NCBI RefSeq assembly: GCF_932526225.1
Contig: NC_064046.1
Span: 2,416,001-2,480,000 of the forward strand
Direction: 5' to 3'
From: Nematostella vectensis
Lineage: Eukaryota > Cnidaria > Anthozoa > Actiniaria > Edwardsiidae
Length of the DNA stretch: 64,000 nucleotides
Below the pieces are notes generated by a model. That model did no database searches. It was given only the letters and a program-made list of their open reading frames with translations, and had not been told where the DNA came from. Position 1 is the stretch's first letter, and every line of letters begins with the position of its first letter. The translations under genes were made by a program, and so were the position numbers. This document shows positions 21,601-32,145 of this stretch, piece after piece.

Positions 21601-23470
21601 CAAATAAAACGCTCAAAATATAATTTTATTCACGTCCTAGAGATTTTATGCTAATGAGTGAGCATGATTTTTATTGTAAATTTCCTCTCATAAATCATTG
21701 TGGTAAAACACCGAGGGAGCGGGTAGAAAAACAGCGAGAGATACCTCTTAAGGTTCTTTGAAGCTTGAAAAATCACTTTTGGTACTCCGCCTGAAGAAAG
21801 AAAATGCCATTTATGATAGTGTAGTCTGTTCCTTTTGTGAAAGTTGTTTTTTACCAGCTTTAAAGCAAAGCGATTCAATCAAATCAAAATGTAAACATAT
21901 GACTAATGATTAAAATTAACCGAAAAAAATACTTTGTAAATAGGTTCTCTATGACAAGAGCCATATGACCCATAGTACCTTTTCCGGTTAAAAAAGCGGT
22001 TAAAAATCGAGATAGGGCCTTGGTTAAAAACTAATTTATACCCCGCACGCAGTGCATGTTCAGTGCTCCAAAATGGTTAGTGAGAAAAAAGATAGAAGAC
22101 CCATTTTTAAATATGGTTGCAAATCAGACAGCCTTGGTTACACTGTATGCTAGATCAAAGGTAAACCCCCGTGATCCAACTGAGAGGTAATCAATGACAA
22201 CTAATTTTGAATAGAAGCTTTAAACGACCAGAAAGGCGTAATGAGCCATTAAAATTGTCGTGTGTTGTTGTGAACAATATGCGATTTATTTAAGTGAAGG
22301 AAAGAACCAAATACGACCGATCTTCAAGATTTCTGAGAAATTTCTAAGATCATGTGGATGATTTACGAAGTTTGGCGATCAGCTTAGAAACTTTGAGTAA
22401 AACAGCCTTCTAACTCGAACCCCCAAATTCACTTTTCGGTCGCATTTTTTGAAGCTCTTTTCAGAAGCTCTCTTCCACCATATCAATATTTTTAGTGCGT
22501 TTCCTGAAAAAAAAAATCTAAAGAATTCGGCTAGAAAAGTTGTTCACGCTAAATTTTAAAATGTTACAAAGATGTGCTCAAGTACAGGCTTGGGTTTATT
22601 ATCATTGAGCTAAGTAGAAGGCTTTATAAGTTATCTCATCCCTGTGAAACGATGACTTAAAATGGCGTCGCATGGAATCGAGGACGCCGGACAGTGGCTT
22701 ATGCAAATGAGCATCTGTTCCGTAGACTGTTACGCAAGTCCGAAGTCTCGTTTTTTCCCAAATTTAAGGGTCTCGGAGCCTCGCTTTTTTTTTACCACAG
22801 TCTCGGAGTCTCGGATTTTTAAACGCGATGTCAGGGTCTCGAATTTTTATGAAACGCGATCTGTTTTATGTTATCACCATGTTACGGATTTCCTCTTCTT
22901 TTTCGTAGTGTATCAAGAATATATTGTAACTTACTAAATCTTTTTTCAGCTAATGTTTATATGCTCGAAAAGAAAAACAAAGCTCGGGCTCGGTTGTTAA
23001 CAGACCAGAATACAGAAAAGCTCGGGCTCGGATTCCGAAATATGACATGAGGTATGAGTCTTCGGGCTCGGATTCTGACGGGTCTCGGCACCTCGGCAAG
23101 TCTCCGATTTACCCATCGTTACCCCTGAGTATAGTTTTGTATTTTGATGGTTTTCTGGTCGTTAACGGAGCTGGTCTCTTACGAGAGCTTGCTCTCATAA
23201 GCGACCACTGGGCGTCAAAAACTTGAACAATAGGTGTTGATCGCTTACGGGAGCTTATTTAAAATGCTGGAATCTAAAAGTTACCGTGATAATAACAACG
23301 CTGTAATATTTTGGTTTATTGCTTGATTTTAAAACTAGGTATTTGACTTATCATGAGAGTGAGTTGTTTTATTTAATAGCAATTTATTCTACGCAAAGTA
23401 GCTCGTTATGCTCGTTTATATCGACGACTTAAGCTTTTCTTCATGAGAATATCTTCTGCTTCTACGACGA
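18640..23470. other. Long AT-rich stretch without recognised genes
   Basis: Many short frames are interrupted. Apart from the possible element described above I see no gene, RNA or clear repeat. Confidence 0.5.
18724..23131. mobile_element. Possible degenerate hAT-like element
   Basis: The right boundary reads, on the complement, CAGGGGTAACGATGGGTA; the left boundary has CACGATGGTAGCGATGGGTA. hAT elements commonly begin CAG and have short inverted ends. Just inside both ends lie TCTCG-rich repeats. The interior (about 4.4 kb) is AT-rich with no transposase frame, and I found no convincing 8-bp target duplication. It could also be two unrelated elements. The same stretch holds a G/C-rich block at 21380-21540 and several CTCGGGCTCGG motifs at 22980-23080. 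Confidence 0.3.
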
Positions 23471-23975
23471 TCGCATGGCGTCTTTTGTTAGCCGATTTCT
23501 AAAGCGTGCAACAAACAAGTGGATGGCTATTGTAACTAGAAAAAGGATAAATCATGGAGCTGCTGGCAATGGACTAGAGATTCCTTGCATTTATAAATTT
23601 TCTGGAGACAAAGAAATGTCAATCCCATGGTTGAAATTGGGGTTAAGAAAATTGTAATTATGAAATTCTTTACTGGTTGCCCACATGGTTGCCTACTACG
23701 CTTTATATGTAATTTTAGCATGCATTGGATATGATGTATATCAGGTGTTGACTGATGTTGTAAAGCCAAAAATCATTGTGGTCGCTTACGAGAGCTTAAA
23801 AATAAAAGAAAATCTCAGTTGGTGGTTTGAAATTGTGGTCGTTAACGGAGCTGGTCGCACCGACAAGTTGGTCGCTTACGAGAGCTTAGAATTACAGAGT
23901 TTGTTTGACAATTCAATCGGTGATTCGTGATGGTGGTCGGTATCGGAGCTGGTCGCTTACGAGAGCGGTCGCTCA
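23157..23975. repeat. Cluster of GGTCGCTTACGAGAGC motifs
   Basis: GGTCGCTTACGAGAGCTTA or close variants occur near 23185, 23230, 23780, 23870 and 23950. GGTCGTTAACGGAGCTGGTC occurs near 23159, 23837 and, altered, 23936. At 23184-23218 one copy is followed at once by its inverted copy, forming a hairpin with 16-base arms and two mismatches. The spacing is irregular, so this is not a simple tandem array. Confidence 0.6.
23475..23657 (+). pseudogene. Fragment related to HIRAN-like uncharacterised protein
   Basis: The short frame ends with GLEIPCIYKFSGDKE. This resembles the C-terminal part of a HIRAN-type domain in many uncharacterised cnidarian and sponge proteins, where a Gly-Leu-Glu-Ile-Pro-Cys segment precedes a last strand and helix. 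The upstream half of that domain is not visible, so this is at best an exon or a relic. The assignment is from memory of the pattern. Confidence 0.3.
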
Positions 23976-23989
23976 GAGTGCTTCAACTG

Positions 23990-25224
23990 TATATAAGATA
24001 TCGCCCAAGAGCAAGGAGCTACAAAAATGCTTTTAGTTGCAAAATGCGCATAATTCAGGCATTGAATACCTTGTAAATACTTCTTTGTCCTTCTATATGC
24101 TTGGGATATGCTTCCTTCTTGAAAGACAATTTCTTTCTTCTATAAAGGCGAGAAAATGTTCGTGAATCTTCTACTCTGAATTGAACGGCAGCGCTGAAGA
24201 GCTGGTCGAGAGAGTTCCTGCGAGTAGAAGATGACTTCGCAGAAAGAAGGGGAACCTTTTGCTAATTACTAATGCTCGTTATAATCTAATTCCAGGAAAG
24301 TGGGGGCTTTTTTGCTCGCCAGGGGTCAAGAAGGGAACTTTCCCTTAGATAAAAACAAATACTCACAATCTAGAACAAAGATATTATCAGAAAAAAAATT
24401 AGATTTCCGAAAGAATAGGGACAGAAGACTGAATATTCACAGTAGCACGAAGGCGGAGAGTCGAGGACGGCGAACACGCGAGATTTCTAGCACAAGGGCG
24501 ATAAACATGCGATCGACCGGAAATCAGTATCGGCCACGACAAGTGACACATAGGAAGGTCATTTTATGACCTTTCGCCAAATAGTTCGGTTGGGTGTATT
24601 CTTGATAAATGTCAAAATTACACCTATCGACTCTCTCTCATTTCCCAGAAAAACCGGAAGAATTGACACTATGTTGATAAGCATATCATTTCAAGAAAAC
24701 GTTTCAGGCTAAAACTTTGGCCGCAATTTCCAGCTTCCCAGGCCGCTTCAATAAAAAAGTGTGTCACAACAAGATTTTCACATCACACAATTAGCATTTG
24801 TTGTAGCGGTCTGATCTGAGTTCTGTATACCCATAGGGTCCCTTCTATTATCCTCCATGTCTCAAAATTATCCTTTGCTGGTCATGGAAGACGGGAGGGT
24901 TAAGTATCAGGCTACCGGACATCACAAAACAACAGCACTACCATCATTTCGCCGATTTTATTGATAACAAAAGATGAACACTCGACTGATGTGATAGTTC
25001 TTTATGCACGCGGGCTCCCTTTTGCAGTAATTTTAGTTTTTATATGTCTAACTACTTTTTATATCTAATTACTATTTCTAGTCTTAATAATCACGACTGC
25101 TTCCACTTTTAATTATTTTCTTAATAATTCTCTATTAATCCATAGTTGTTGTGTAATTGTGTAATCTACACAATCAAAAAGTATTTTTAAGTGATTTTGT
25201 TTCTAGTCGTGGCGACTAAAATAT
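23990..25224. other. Unique DNA without recognised genes
   Basis: An open frame of 89 codons at 24300-24569 has no recognisable motif. The rest is AT-rich and featureless to my reading. Confidence 0.5.
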
Positions 25225-25229
25225 ACGAC

Positions 25230-25312
25230 GCAGACCACTGGTCTGGCCAAAAACCTAAACCGGCGCAGACCACTGGTCTGGCCAAAAACCTAAACCGACG
25301 CAGACCACCCTA
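25230..25312. repeat. 36-bp tandem repeat with perfect palindrome
   Basis: Two full units and one partial unit each begin CGCAGACCA. The full units contain the 15-base palindrome CAGACCACTGGTCTG followed by GCCAAAAACCTAAACCG. A run of G and C follows. It lies about 40 bp past the 3' end of the Cys-rich gene on the minus strand. Confidence 0.75.
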
Positions 25313-25350
25313 GGGGGGCCACCGGGGGGAGTTATAGTTGTCTCTCGGTA

Positions 25351-26180
25351 TCACCTCTTGTACTGTCTCTCCACTTCATCGACTAACTGCTTCACCCAGT
25401 CAGCACCTGCTCTATTGAGATGTGCAACCCCGATTGCCATAGCGTGCGCGAAGCCTTCAAGATCAGCGTACAAAAAGTGGACATTTTTGTGTGGACCGTC
25501 CCGATCCCCACAGTCAAATTTCCAGTTCACTATCTCCGCGTCATGTGACCCGCCACATGACAGTCGACCTTTCTCGCAAACGTACATGGTGTAGCCGTCA
25601 GCGGAGCAAACCCAGTCCAAGCACCTTTCACTGTTACAAAAAAAAAAATTAATAAGATAGGTTGAGAAATGGGGGGGGGGGGGGGGGGGGTGCTGTGAGT
25701 CCTAGATTTACTGCATATTTGACTTTTACACCAACTCCAAAGAATTTCAACTTGAAATGCCAAAGCCACCCCCCCCCCCCCTCTCACCCTCAAAGAATTT
25801 CCGGTCCATTTGAGGATACAAAGAAATGTCTGGTGCAAATCAAAACAATGACGTCCTAATAATGTGTAGGTTTTCGGTATCTCCAATATTCGAAAGTTCG
25901 ATATGTTATTCAAACTTTTAAAGTAAAAGTATGACATAAATCCAGGGACAATGTCCAAAAGAAATCAGGATAGTTTGGTATTACTTCTTATAAAAGCTTA
26001 TATAATTTTGGTCTATGTTTTTGTCCACCCAAAGTTTTGAAATTGAAAAAAAAAATCGTAGACAAACAAGAAGCCAAAAGCTCGTATTGAACACTCTGTA
26101 ATTCATTAACCGTACCTGTTTGGGCAGCCTTTGATGGGACAAGGCATTTTTAGCTGATACCAAGTCACGCTATTCCCCAT
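25351..26180 (-). CDS. Small Cys-rich protein, family member 1 (two exons)
   Basis: Exon 1 runs from the ATG at 26180 to 26116 and encodes MGNSVTWYQLKMPCPIKGCPN; the donor is GTACGG. Exon 2 runs from 25630 (acceptor TTGTAACAG) to the TGA at 25351. The 2-base overhang of exon 1 plus one base of exon 2 makes a Ser codon. The protein has about 115 residues, with paired Cys motifs (CPIKGCPN, WVC, CGG), then WKFDCGDR, GPH, and a C-terminal helical part GFAHAMAIGVAHL. The spacing of Cys and His suggests zinc binding; this is inference. Members 2 (26679-27105) and 3 (43794-44109) share it. I know similar uncharacterised cnidarian proteins but no function. A run of G and a run of C lie in the intron. 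Confidence 0.75.
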
Positions 26181-26678
26181 TCTTGTAAATTCTTGTGAAC
26201 TTTTAGCTGAACAGTGGATCGAATACTTCTCCGAGCGGCAAACGATAGTTTAATCTGCACTCCTGGTCAAAACGCCACTTCCAAGAATTGATTTCAACTT
26301 TGATTGACAGGAGTGTATTGTACTATTGAATGTCTAATAGATCGAACGCTGATTGGCGGTGCGAACAGGGAAATTTCCTCATTATTTTGCTCTTCGTGCG
26401 AAGGGAAAGTACCTGTTCTTTGCTTTTTTCAAGTCTTCATATCTCACGGAAAGATAATAGTATTTTGGATGCATTTTTCAAAAATCATCTTATGAAGCAT
26501 ACAACCGGTGTGAGCATTATTGAAACCTAACGCTCAGTCAAATTAATAATATTCTTGATTGTTCGACTCGCCGTCAAAAATAAGAAGAAACGACTTTCAT
26601 GAACAACACATTTTACTACATTCACAATCCGATTGATAAACTTTATAATGTCATAAGACTGAGAATAGAGTCTGGATG

Positions 26679-27105
26679 CTAAGGCTTGTATTGTCTTTCA
26701 ACCTCCACCACCAGTTTCGTGACCCAAGCCGCCCCTGCTTCTGACAAATGCGCGACTCCAATGGCCATAGCGTGTGCAAAGCCCTCGAAGTCCGCGTATA
26801 AATAGTGTTCGTTACGATGTGGCCCTATACGGTCTCCGCAGTCGAACTTCCACTTCACAATTTGGTCCTCGTGAGGACTAAAACAGCGCGAGCACCTCAA
26901 ACGACCTTGCTCGCAAACTTGCATTGTTGTCTTGTCAGTTGCACAGACCCAGTTAATCATCTTGGCGCTGTTAAATAAGGGTAATGAAGCATTTAAGCCC
27001 TCGAAGCTTCGTTATAGGAAATTAGAAACTATTGAACTAAAGTTCTACTTACTTGTTTGGGCAGTCAGATATCGGGCAAGGAATCCTTAAAGTAAACCAA
27101 GTCAT
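26679..27105 (-). CDS. Small Cys-rich protein, family member 2 (two exons)
   Basis: Exon 1 runs from the ATG at 27105 to 27053 (MTWFTLRIPCPISDCPN, donor GTAAGT). Exon 2 runs from 26967 (acceptor TTTAACAG) to TAG at 26679. Phases agree (2 bases plus 1). The protein has about 113 residues and the same layout as member 1: CP...CPN, WVC, a CSRC motif, WKFDCGDR, GPHRNEH, GFAHAMAIGVAHL, AGAAWV. The two genes are tandem, on the same strand and about 500 bp apart, so they arose by duplication. The start at 27105 lies about 330 bp from the divergent promoter at 27440. Confidence 0.8.
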
Positions 27106-27429
27106 AGCTGAGAACTGAGAGTCAAACAAGGTAGTGCAGTTGGCTAATGAATGAATCAAAGAGTTACATATAACACAATCAAATAAAATGCAAAATATGC
27201 AAATTTGAGCGTAAACAAACAAGGGAAAATTCCCTTGACCTTTCGAATTGCCCTTCCAATTTCCCGGAAATTCAGGATGGTTTAGCTTTAAAAAACTCAA
27301 CCTAGACTAGTAGAGCTTTCTTGGCATTCCAAAGGCTAGATAAATTGATTTAGCAGTTTATAATATATATATAGTGAATAATATATTTTGAGTGAGTGAC
27401 TTTTCGGGGAAATGTTTTTCAAAATTACA

Positions 27430-27559
27430 TTCACGTGCGTGACGTCACAGGGAGTCCCCTAGCCTCCGACCAATAGGCTGAGCTCTATTTTTATAACAAG
27501 ACAGAAAGAGCGCGTCGTAGTCTCGCATTTGCACACATTCGTGAACCAAGACTGACACG
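27430..27559 (+). promoter_or_regulatory. Promoter and non-coding exon 1 of RS-rich protein gene
   Basis: A CRE-type TGACGTCA lies at 27440-27447, a CCAAT box at 27470-27474, and a TATA-like TATTTTTATAA at 27486-27496. The transcript probably starts 25-35 bases later, and a consensus donor GTAAGT follows at 27560. The first in-frame exon is at 28953. The order and spacing of motifs fit a core promoter. It may also serve the Cys-rich gene on the other strand. Confidence 0.6.
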
Positions 27560-27587
27560 GTAAGTTATAAGGAAATATTCTCTAGTT

Positions 27588-27790
27588 TATAGCCAAACTC
27601 GTTGTTGCGCGACCTCCCACAATCGAAAATTCCTTTCTTTGTCTGGGAATAGCGCGTAGACTAGTCAATCAAAGGAAACTATCAAAACCAGACAAACTTC
27701 CCCCAAAGCTTGTGTTTGACTACGCGCTATTCCCAAACGAGACAAGGATTTTGGATATTCCGAGGTCGCGCAACAACGAATTTGGCTATA
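27588..27790. mobile_element. MITE with about 75-bp terminal inverted repeats
   Basis: The ends TATAGCCAAACTCGTTGTTG and its near-perfect complement continue inward for about 75 bases on each side (GCGCGACCTC, then GGGAATAGCGCGTAG). The whole element is 203 bp. It lies 28 bp inside the first intron of the RS gene. The outermost TA could be a target duplication. Confidence 0.85.
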
Positions 27791-28171
27791 ATGCAGTTTT
27801 TCAGCCTAAGCATCGTCTGAAAAGTTTGTATATTGGCTTTTATTAGTGACACGCTTCAAAAGGCCCCAAAGCCGAGATATTTCTAAAAGTCTTATAATGA
27901 AACGCCCTCTGTCATATCGTAATGCGTAAAATTTACAAAACTTGGCTTTATGTGTGGGTCAGTTTTGGGTTTTTCCAAAACAAGAGGAAAAAAAGGACAA
28001 CATTTGCAATTGTATTAGAGAGCTTGGACGTAATATTTGCCGTTGTTGTTGTTTTTTTTTTCTATTTTATTTCTTGGAATTATGAATTGATTCTAGAGTT
28101 TTTGTTTACTAATCCTTAATAATTTAATGATAACGTCCAGATAATTTTATCGAATAAAGCCAGAATGAATA

Positions 28172-28482
28172 CACTCTCTTTTTTTATAAGAACGTCTAAT
28201 TTTCAGTTGAGGCTGAGCCGTTCTTATTTTTGGGACATTTTAAGGTTGAATATTCTTAACGATGTTCTTAAATTTTAGTGTTTATAAGAATATAGTATCC
28301 AATGAATTTCTATGAAGATAATTACACTAATGATCAATATCAATAATAAGGTTGTTACTATGAGCACGATTTGATTCTATTTTTGGAAGGCATCAGGACT
28401 AAAAAAGAAAAAAAAACTGCTATCTGATCCTCGGCATGTTTTTAGCATGTTCTTAGAAAAAAGGTTCTAATAAAAAAGGGTG
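28172..28482. mobile_element. MITE family 1, copy in RS-gene intron
   Basis: This 311-bp relative of the elements at 837-1128 and 51523-51815 is flanked by TA on both sides (28170-28171 and 28483-28484). Its ends read CACTCTCTTTTTTTATAAGAACGTC-like on the left and CACCC on the complement of the right. The interior is diverged with small insertions. Confidence 0.75.
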
Positions 28483-28952
28483 TAAACAGTCATAACCTGA
28501 ACATTTGTTCACTTTGGGGGGTGGGGGAGGGGGTGTCAAACCCTAGTGATGCTCCATTACAGATCACCCTTCACAGACATGGGTACGGACAAGATCGACG
28601 CGCGCTACAAGAGGGGAGTAGGAGTGGGAGGGGGTATTTTATCGTATACACTTTTGTTGTCATTGCAAACTGCAAATGTTGCAATCTCCTTCCCAGGGCC
28701 CACGTTCCTTTGTGGCACAAAAATATGTGGGCTCTGGAAACGAGATTGCAAGTGTTGAAGGGAAAATGGAAGTTCTACGACCGAAAGGTCTAATTTTGTT
28801 TCATGAAGGAAAATATGGACCATACAATAATAATCCACCCGAAAGGCTTAGATGTCTGGTTTTGACATCGCTGGAGTTAATTCATAACCTTCAAGTTTGC
28901 AAATAATTAGTACTTATAAACACTATTCGATCTTTTAATTTTTTTTCTTTAG

Positions 28953-29174
28953 CAAAGCTGGAACAAAGAGGAACATCTCTTTGTAAACATAACTGTGCGT
29001 ACAGGCGTAGACTACTAGAAAATCTAACCAAAACTTGGTTTTGTACCAGAATGTCTAGGAACTACTCGCGCTCCCACTCACGGGAACACTATCCTCCAAG
29101 TCAGCACTCAAGTCACAAGTCATCATCAAATAAACATTCAAGAAGAGGAAGAATGGACGACCCAAGAGATAGAG
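28953..29174 (+). CDS. RS-rich protein, first coding exon
   Basis: The acceptor TTTCTTTAG ends at 28952 and the donor GTAATG starts at 29175. After about 98 bases of leader, the ATG at 29051 opens a frame with alternating Arg/Ser (MSRNYSRSHSREH) and Ser/His/Lys/Arg-rich sequence for 41 codons. Such N termini are typical of SR splicing factors and related nuclear RNA-binding proteins, but no RRM follows in this window, so the family is open. Downstream lie a 590-bp sequence with AATAAA and then the viral element V2, which may have separated or destroyed later exons. Confidence 0.6.
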
Positions 29175-29347
29175 GTAATGAGAGATCGACATTTGGATGT
29201 TTTTTTAAATTATTCAAACAATAAAAATACGTTTAACCCTTTCACTCCTTGGCACTTTTGAGCAAAATTGTAAGAAAAACAGACTAAAAACAGAAACCTC
29301 CCCCCTATCTCAAGTCCAACGCTATCTGTTGAGCCATAAGCTACCGC

Positions 29348-29940
29348 TGACCCAAGACGGTATGCCTTGAAGTTTCCAACAATGCACTGCGGTGCCTTTT
29401 CTTTCTAGCGACAGCACTGCTACAACCTGTTGCTTACAACAGTTTTGCTTGTAATTTGCTTAAAGATTACAGCTTTTTCACATCTGGAGAGTGCCTTAGG
29501 ACACCATAAAGTCCATTTGGGCATTATAAATGCTGTGCTTATGGATGTTTGCACGCTGAGGTTGATTCAATGGGATAATTCCTTGTTTGGGCTTCACCAA
29601 GTGAGAAAGGAATTTTCTAGTGAATGGCCTTTTACTCTTCAATGTGGACCATCTTTGCTACCCAACCTTATTCAAAAATTTTTTTTTTATTCTGGGTTCC
29701 TTGGACCTGGAAATGTTTTGTCTGGCTTTGGGGCAAAGAGACTGTTATGATTCTGGGGGAGGAGTTTTCCCGCCTCTCTGTCAAGGTGTTTCCATGACTC
29801 CCATGATGCAGTGCAGGTATGCAATTTAGCTTAAAGATGGTGACTCGCTTCTAATGGAGGTTTTAGCATTGATTATTGTGGCTGATGGCTTTAAATTTGG
29901 ACCTGACAGAGCGCAATAAAGGTATCTATTTGTGACTTGA
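29348..29940 (+). repeat. Left member of a 590-bp direct repeat flanking V2
   Basis: This stretch aligns end to end with 42085-42675, though diverged (roughly 60% by eye). Shared blocks are CCAACARTGC, GGAGAGTG, the GTGCTTATGG block, GAATTTTCTA and, at the end, AATAAAGGTATCTATTTGTG. The AATAAA could be a poly(A) signal, so the repeats may be alternative last exons or 3' UTRs of the RS gene. V2 starts directly after TTGA at 29940. Confidence 0.65.
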
Positions 29941-32019
29941 TCTGAAGGCAAACTGTACCGATCGGGACAAGACGGATGGGCTATCGACAGGGCGTTTACA
30001 GACGAGACTGGATATGATCCTCAATGGCTCCCTGATGACCACCCAGCCTACCAAGAGTACACCGAAGCTACGCACTCGATGGGCGGTGCAGTAGGGTATC
30101 GCTTCAAGAAGTGGACCCAAAGAGAGAACATCAGGCCAACGCCTCTTAAATACAGGGACGTCTGGCGAGCGGCGCAGGTTGAGTCCAAAGTGTGGAATAG
30201 CAAGGAAAACTTAGGGGCGCAGCCTCATGCGCACATCGACATGCGTGCGGCGTACCTAGGATGCGAGGACAGCGTCTTCGGCGGCGCCTCGGACGCCATT
30301 GATTTGGTACGAAAATACGGCTTCCCTACGAACGTGTATCGAATCGCGGATGTTGCGGGACGGCCATTGAGCGAGGTTCTTCAACTGACCGGGGCCATTC
30401 AGCTGACCGAGTGGGGGTTCTCTGAGGCCTGCCACCCCTACACTTCCGGAAGGGTAGGGCAGCACTTGGAACAAAACGAGGGCTGGATCACCACGCCAGA
30501 GCTCAAGGACCATGGCAAGTGCGCTCGCCATGGCGACGAGTCCTCGATCGTAGTCCGCGACCGTGAAGACGCCGCGTATCTGACAAACCTCCTTGCGGAC
30601 ACAGACCACTTAATTAACTTCGAGCATGCCGACTGGGCTCATCTGATCCAATACAAAGACGGTGTCCGGCGCTCACAATAGTACCATATCAGGGCCTTCG
30701 TCTTGGCGTACACAAACATAGCGTTGCGACGCATGTTGAGGCGGATCCCTCGCGAAGACGTCCTCCGAGTGTGCACAGATGCCATATACGCAAAGGCGGT
30801 GCCCAGTGGTGTTAAGCTCGAGGAGCGCAATCCGAGGTATGGAGAGTGGCGCCACAAGAAGCCTGGGTACGAGTGGCGACCCGAGGCGGCTTGGGGTCCG
30901 AAGAGGTCGGGGTGCTTGGCTAGGGAGCCAAGCACTGCGCCGAGTCTGCCGTGCGATCTAGTGGCCGCAACCTCTGCAAGGATGTATCTAGCCGGCCAGG
31001 GAGGATCGGGGAAGACCAAGTGGGCGGTGAGCATGTTCCGCGGCCGCAAAGTTGCGGTGCTCACCCCCGAGAACGACCTCGCCCACGACCATCGCAACAA
31101 CCCCTCCTCCAGGCTCCACGACATAAAGGGCCGGATTTGGTGTCAGCCAGATTCCCAACAGCTTGAGGTGTTTCGAGAGGAGTGGGGTGGTGTGGCGTTC
31201 GACGCGGCGATCGAGCAGGCCCACCCAAGCGATATGTGGGTGTGCTCGACCAACAAGATGGGGGCCCTTGTTCAGCAGTGATTGGTAGAGCACCACAGGA
31301 AAAACTACTCCCGATTGCCAGCAACCATCCGCTTTGACCCGGACCCTAGCGTCGCGCATCGTTATCGCAAGCAAGGGCGGCCGGTGCCCGTGCCAGGCAA
31401 AAGGGGTGAAAAGGTCGACGCGTACAAAGGCACTGTGGTCGAGGTCTCTCTCGGCGTGGTCCTTAACGGGCTTTCCCTCGAGTGGAAATACGCGGGCTGG
31501 GGGACAGTCCACCGGGTTCAGGGCAAGACTATCCAGACTCCAAGGCGTCTGTTTATCATAGACTACAGCTTAGAGGGCTGGATCACGAATGCTGTATACA
31601 CCGGCACCCGCAAGCGGCTCGCCGACCAGATAGTCCGCGTGATCCCCCCCCCCCCCGATGACACCCCCGGTGCCTTGGTTCCCACACGACTGCAGGCTAC
31701 ACCCAGTGAAGAGCTCATTATATCGCGAATCAAGCGATACGCTATAGACGACAGGCAAAAGGGTCGCACAAAGTACACGGGACCGCACCACGTTCTGACG
31801 GTAGACCACGTACTCGGCATGATTGCTGACGCGGAAAAGAAGTGCACGCTCTGTGGCACTCAGCTTCTGCTTCAGGGGTACACCAAGAGTCACCCCCAAT
31901 ACTCCAGTATCGACCGGCGGGACGACAGTCAGGGTCACTACAAGTGGAATGTCAGACTCACGTGCAAAGCTGCAATAGAAGGCACAAGCGCTGATCACGC
32001 TAGCGTGACGCTAGGGTGA
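29941..32019 (+). pseudogene. DNA polymerase B - SF1 helicase - HNH fusion protein, partial
   Basis: A single frame of 693 codons is open except for TAG at 30679-30681 and TGA at 31279-31281. In order I see a polymerase palm motif A-like IDMRAAYLGC, a motif B-like FVLAYTNIALRR, and motif C-like CTDAIYAK; then a Walker A GQGGSGKTKWA and late helicase motifs HRVQGKT and AVYTGTR of superfamily 1; then a CTLCG...SSIDRRDD region typical of HNH nucleases. A one-base loss near 31967 seems to spoil the second Cys pair of the HNH domain. The N-terminal exonuclease region is absent because the element is truncated. It would replicate the viral genome. The domain assignments rest on motifs only. Confidence 0.7.
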
Positions 32020-32062
32020 CGCTAGCGCGACCAGCAGATTTTTTAGATCGCGCTAGCGTCAC
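32016..32062. terminator. 15-bp perfect hairpin between convergent viral genes
   Basis: GTGACGCTAGCGCGA (32016-32030) pairs perfectly with 32048-32062 across a 17-base loop containing TTTTTT. Further GACGCTAG copies precede it. It sits between the ends of the polymerase fusion (+) and the integrase (-), so a role in 3'-end formation for both is possible. This is inference. Confidence 0.6.
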
Positions 32063-32145
32063 GCTACGCAACTGCGAACGCGTGAAGCCGTGCTTAGAGT
32101 ACGCCGTGTAATACAACACTGGCTGTCCGGGCTCCATGACCCTCT

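Noticed and set aside
24300-24569. Basic 89-codon frame
   Set aside because: No motif, no splice signals, no partner; length is within chance.
29941-30000. Left terminal inverted repeat of V2
   Set aside because: The viral sequence begins in the middle of polymerase coding sequence and does not resemble the right end.
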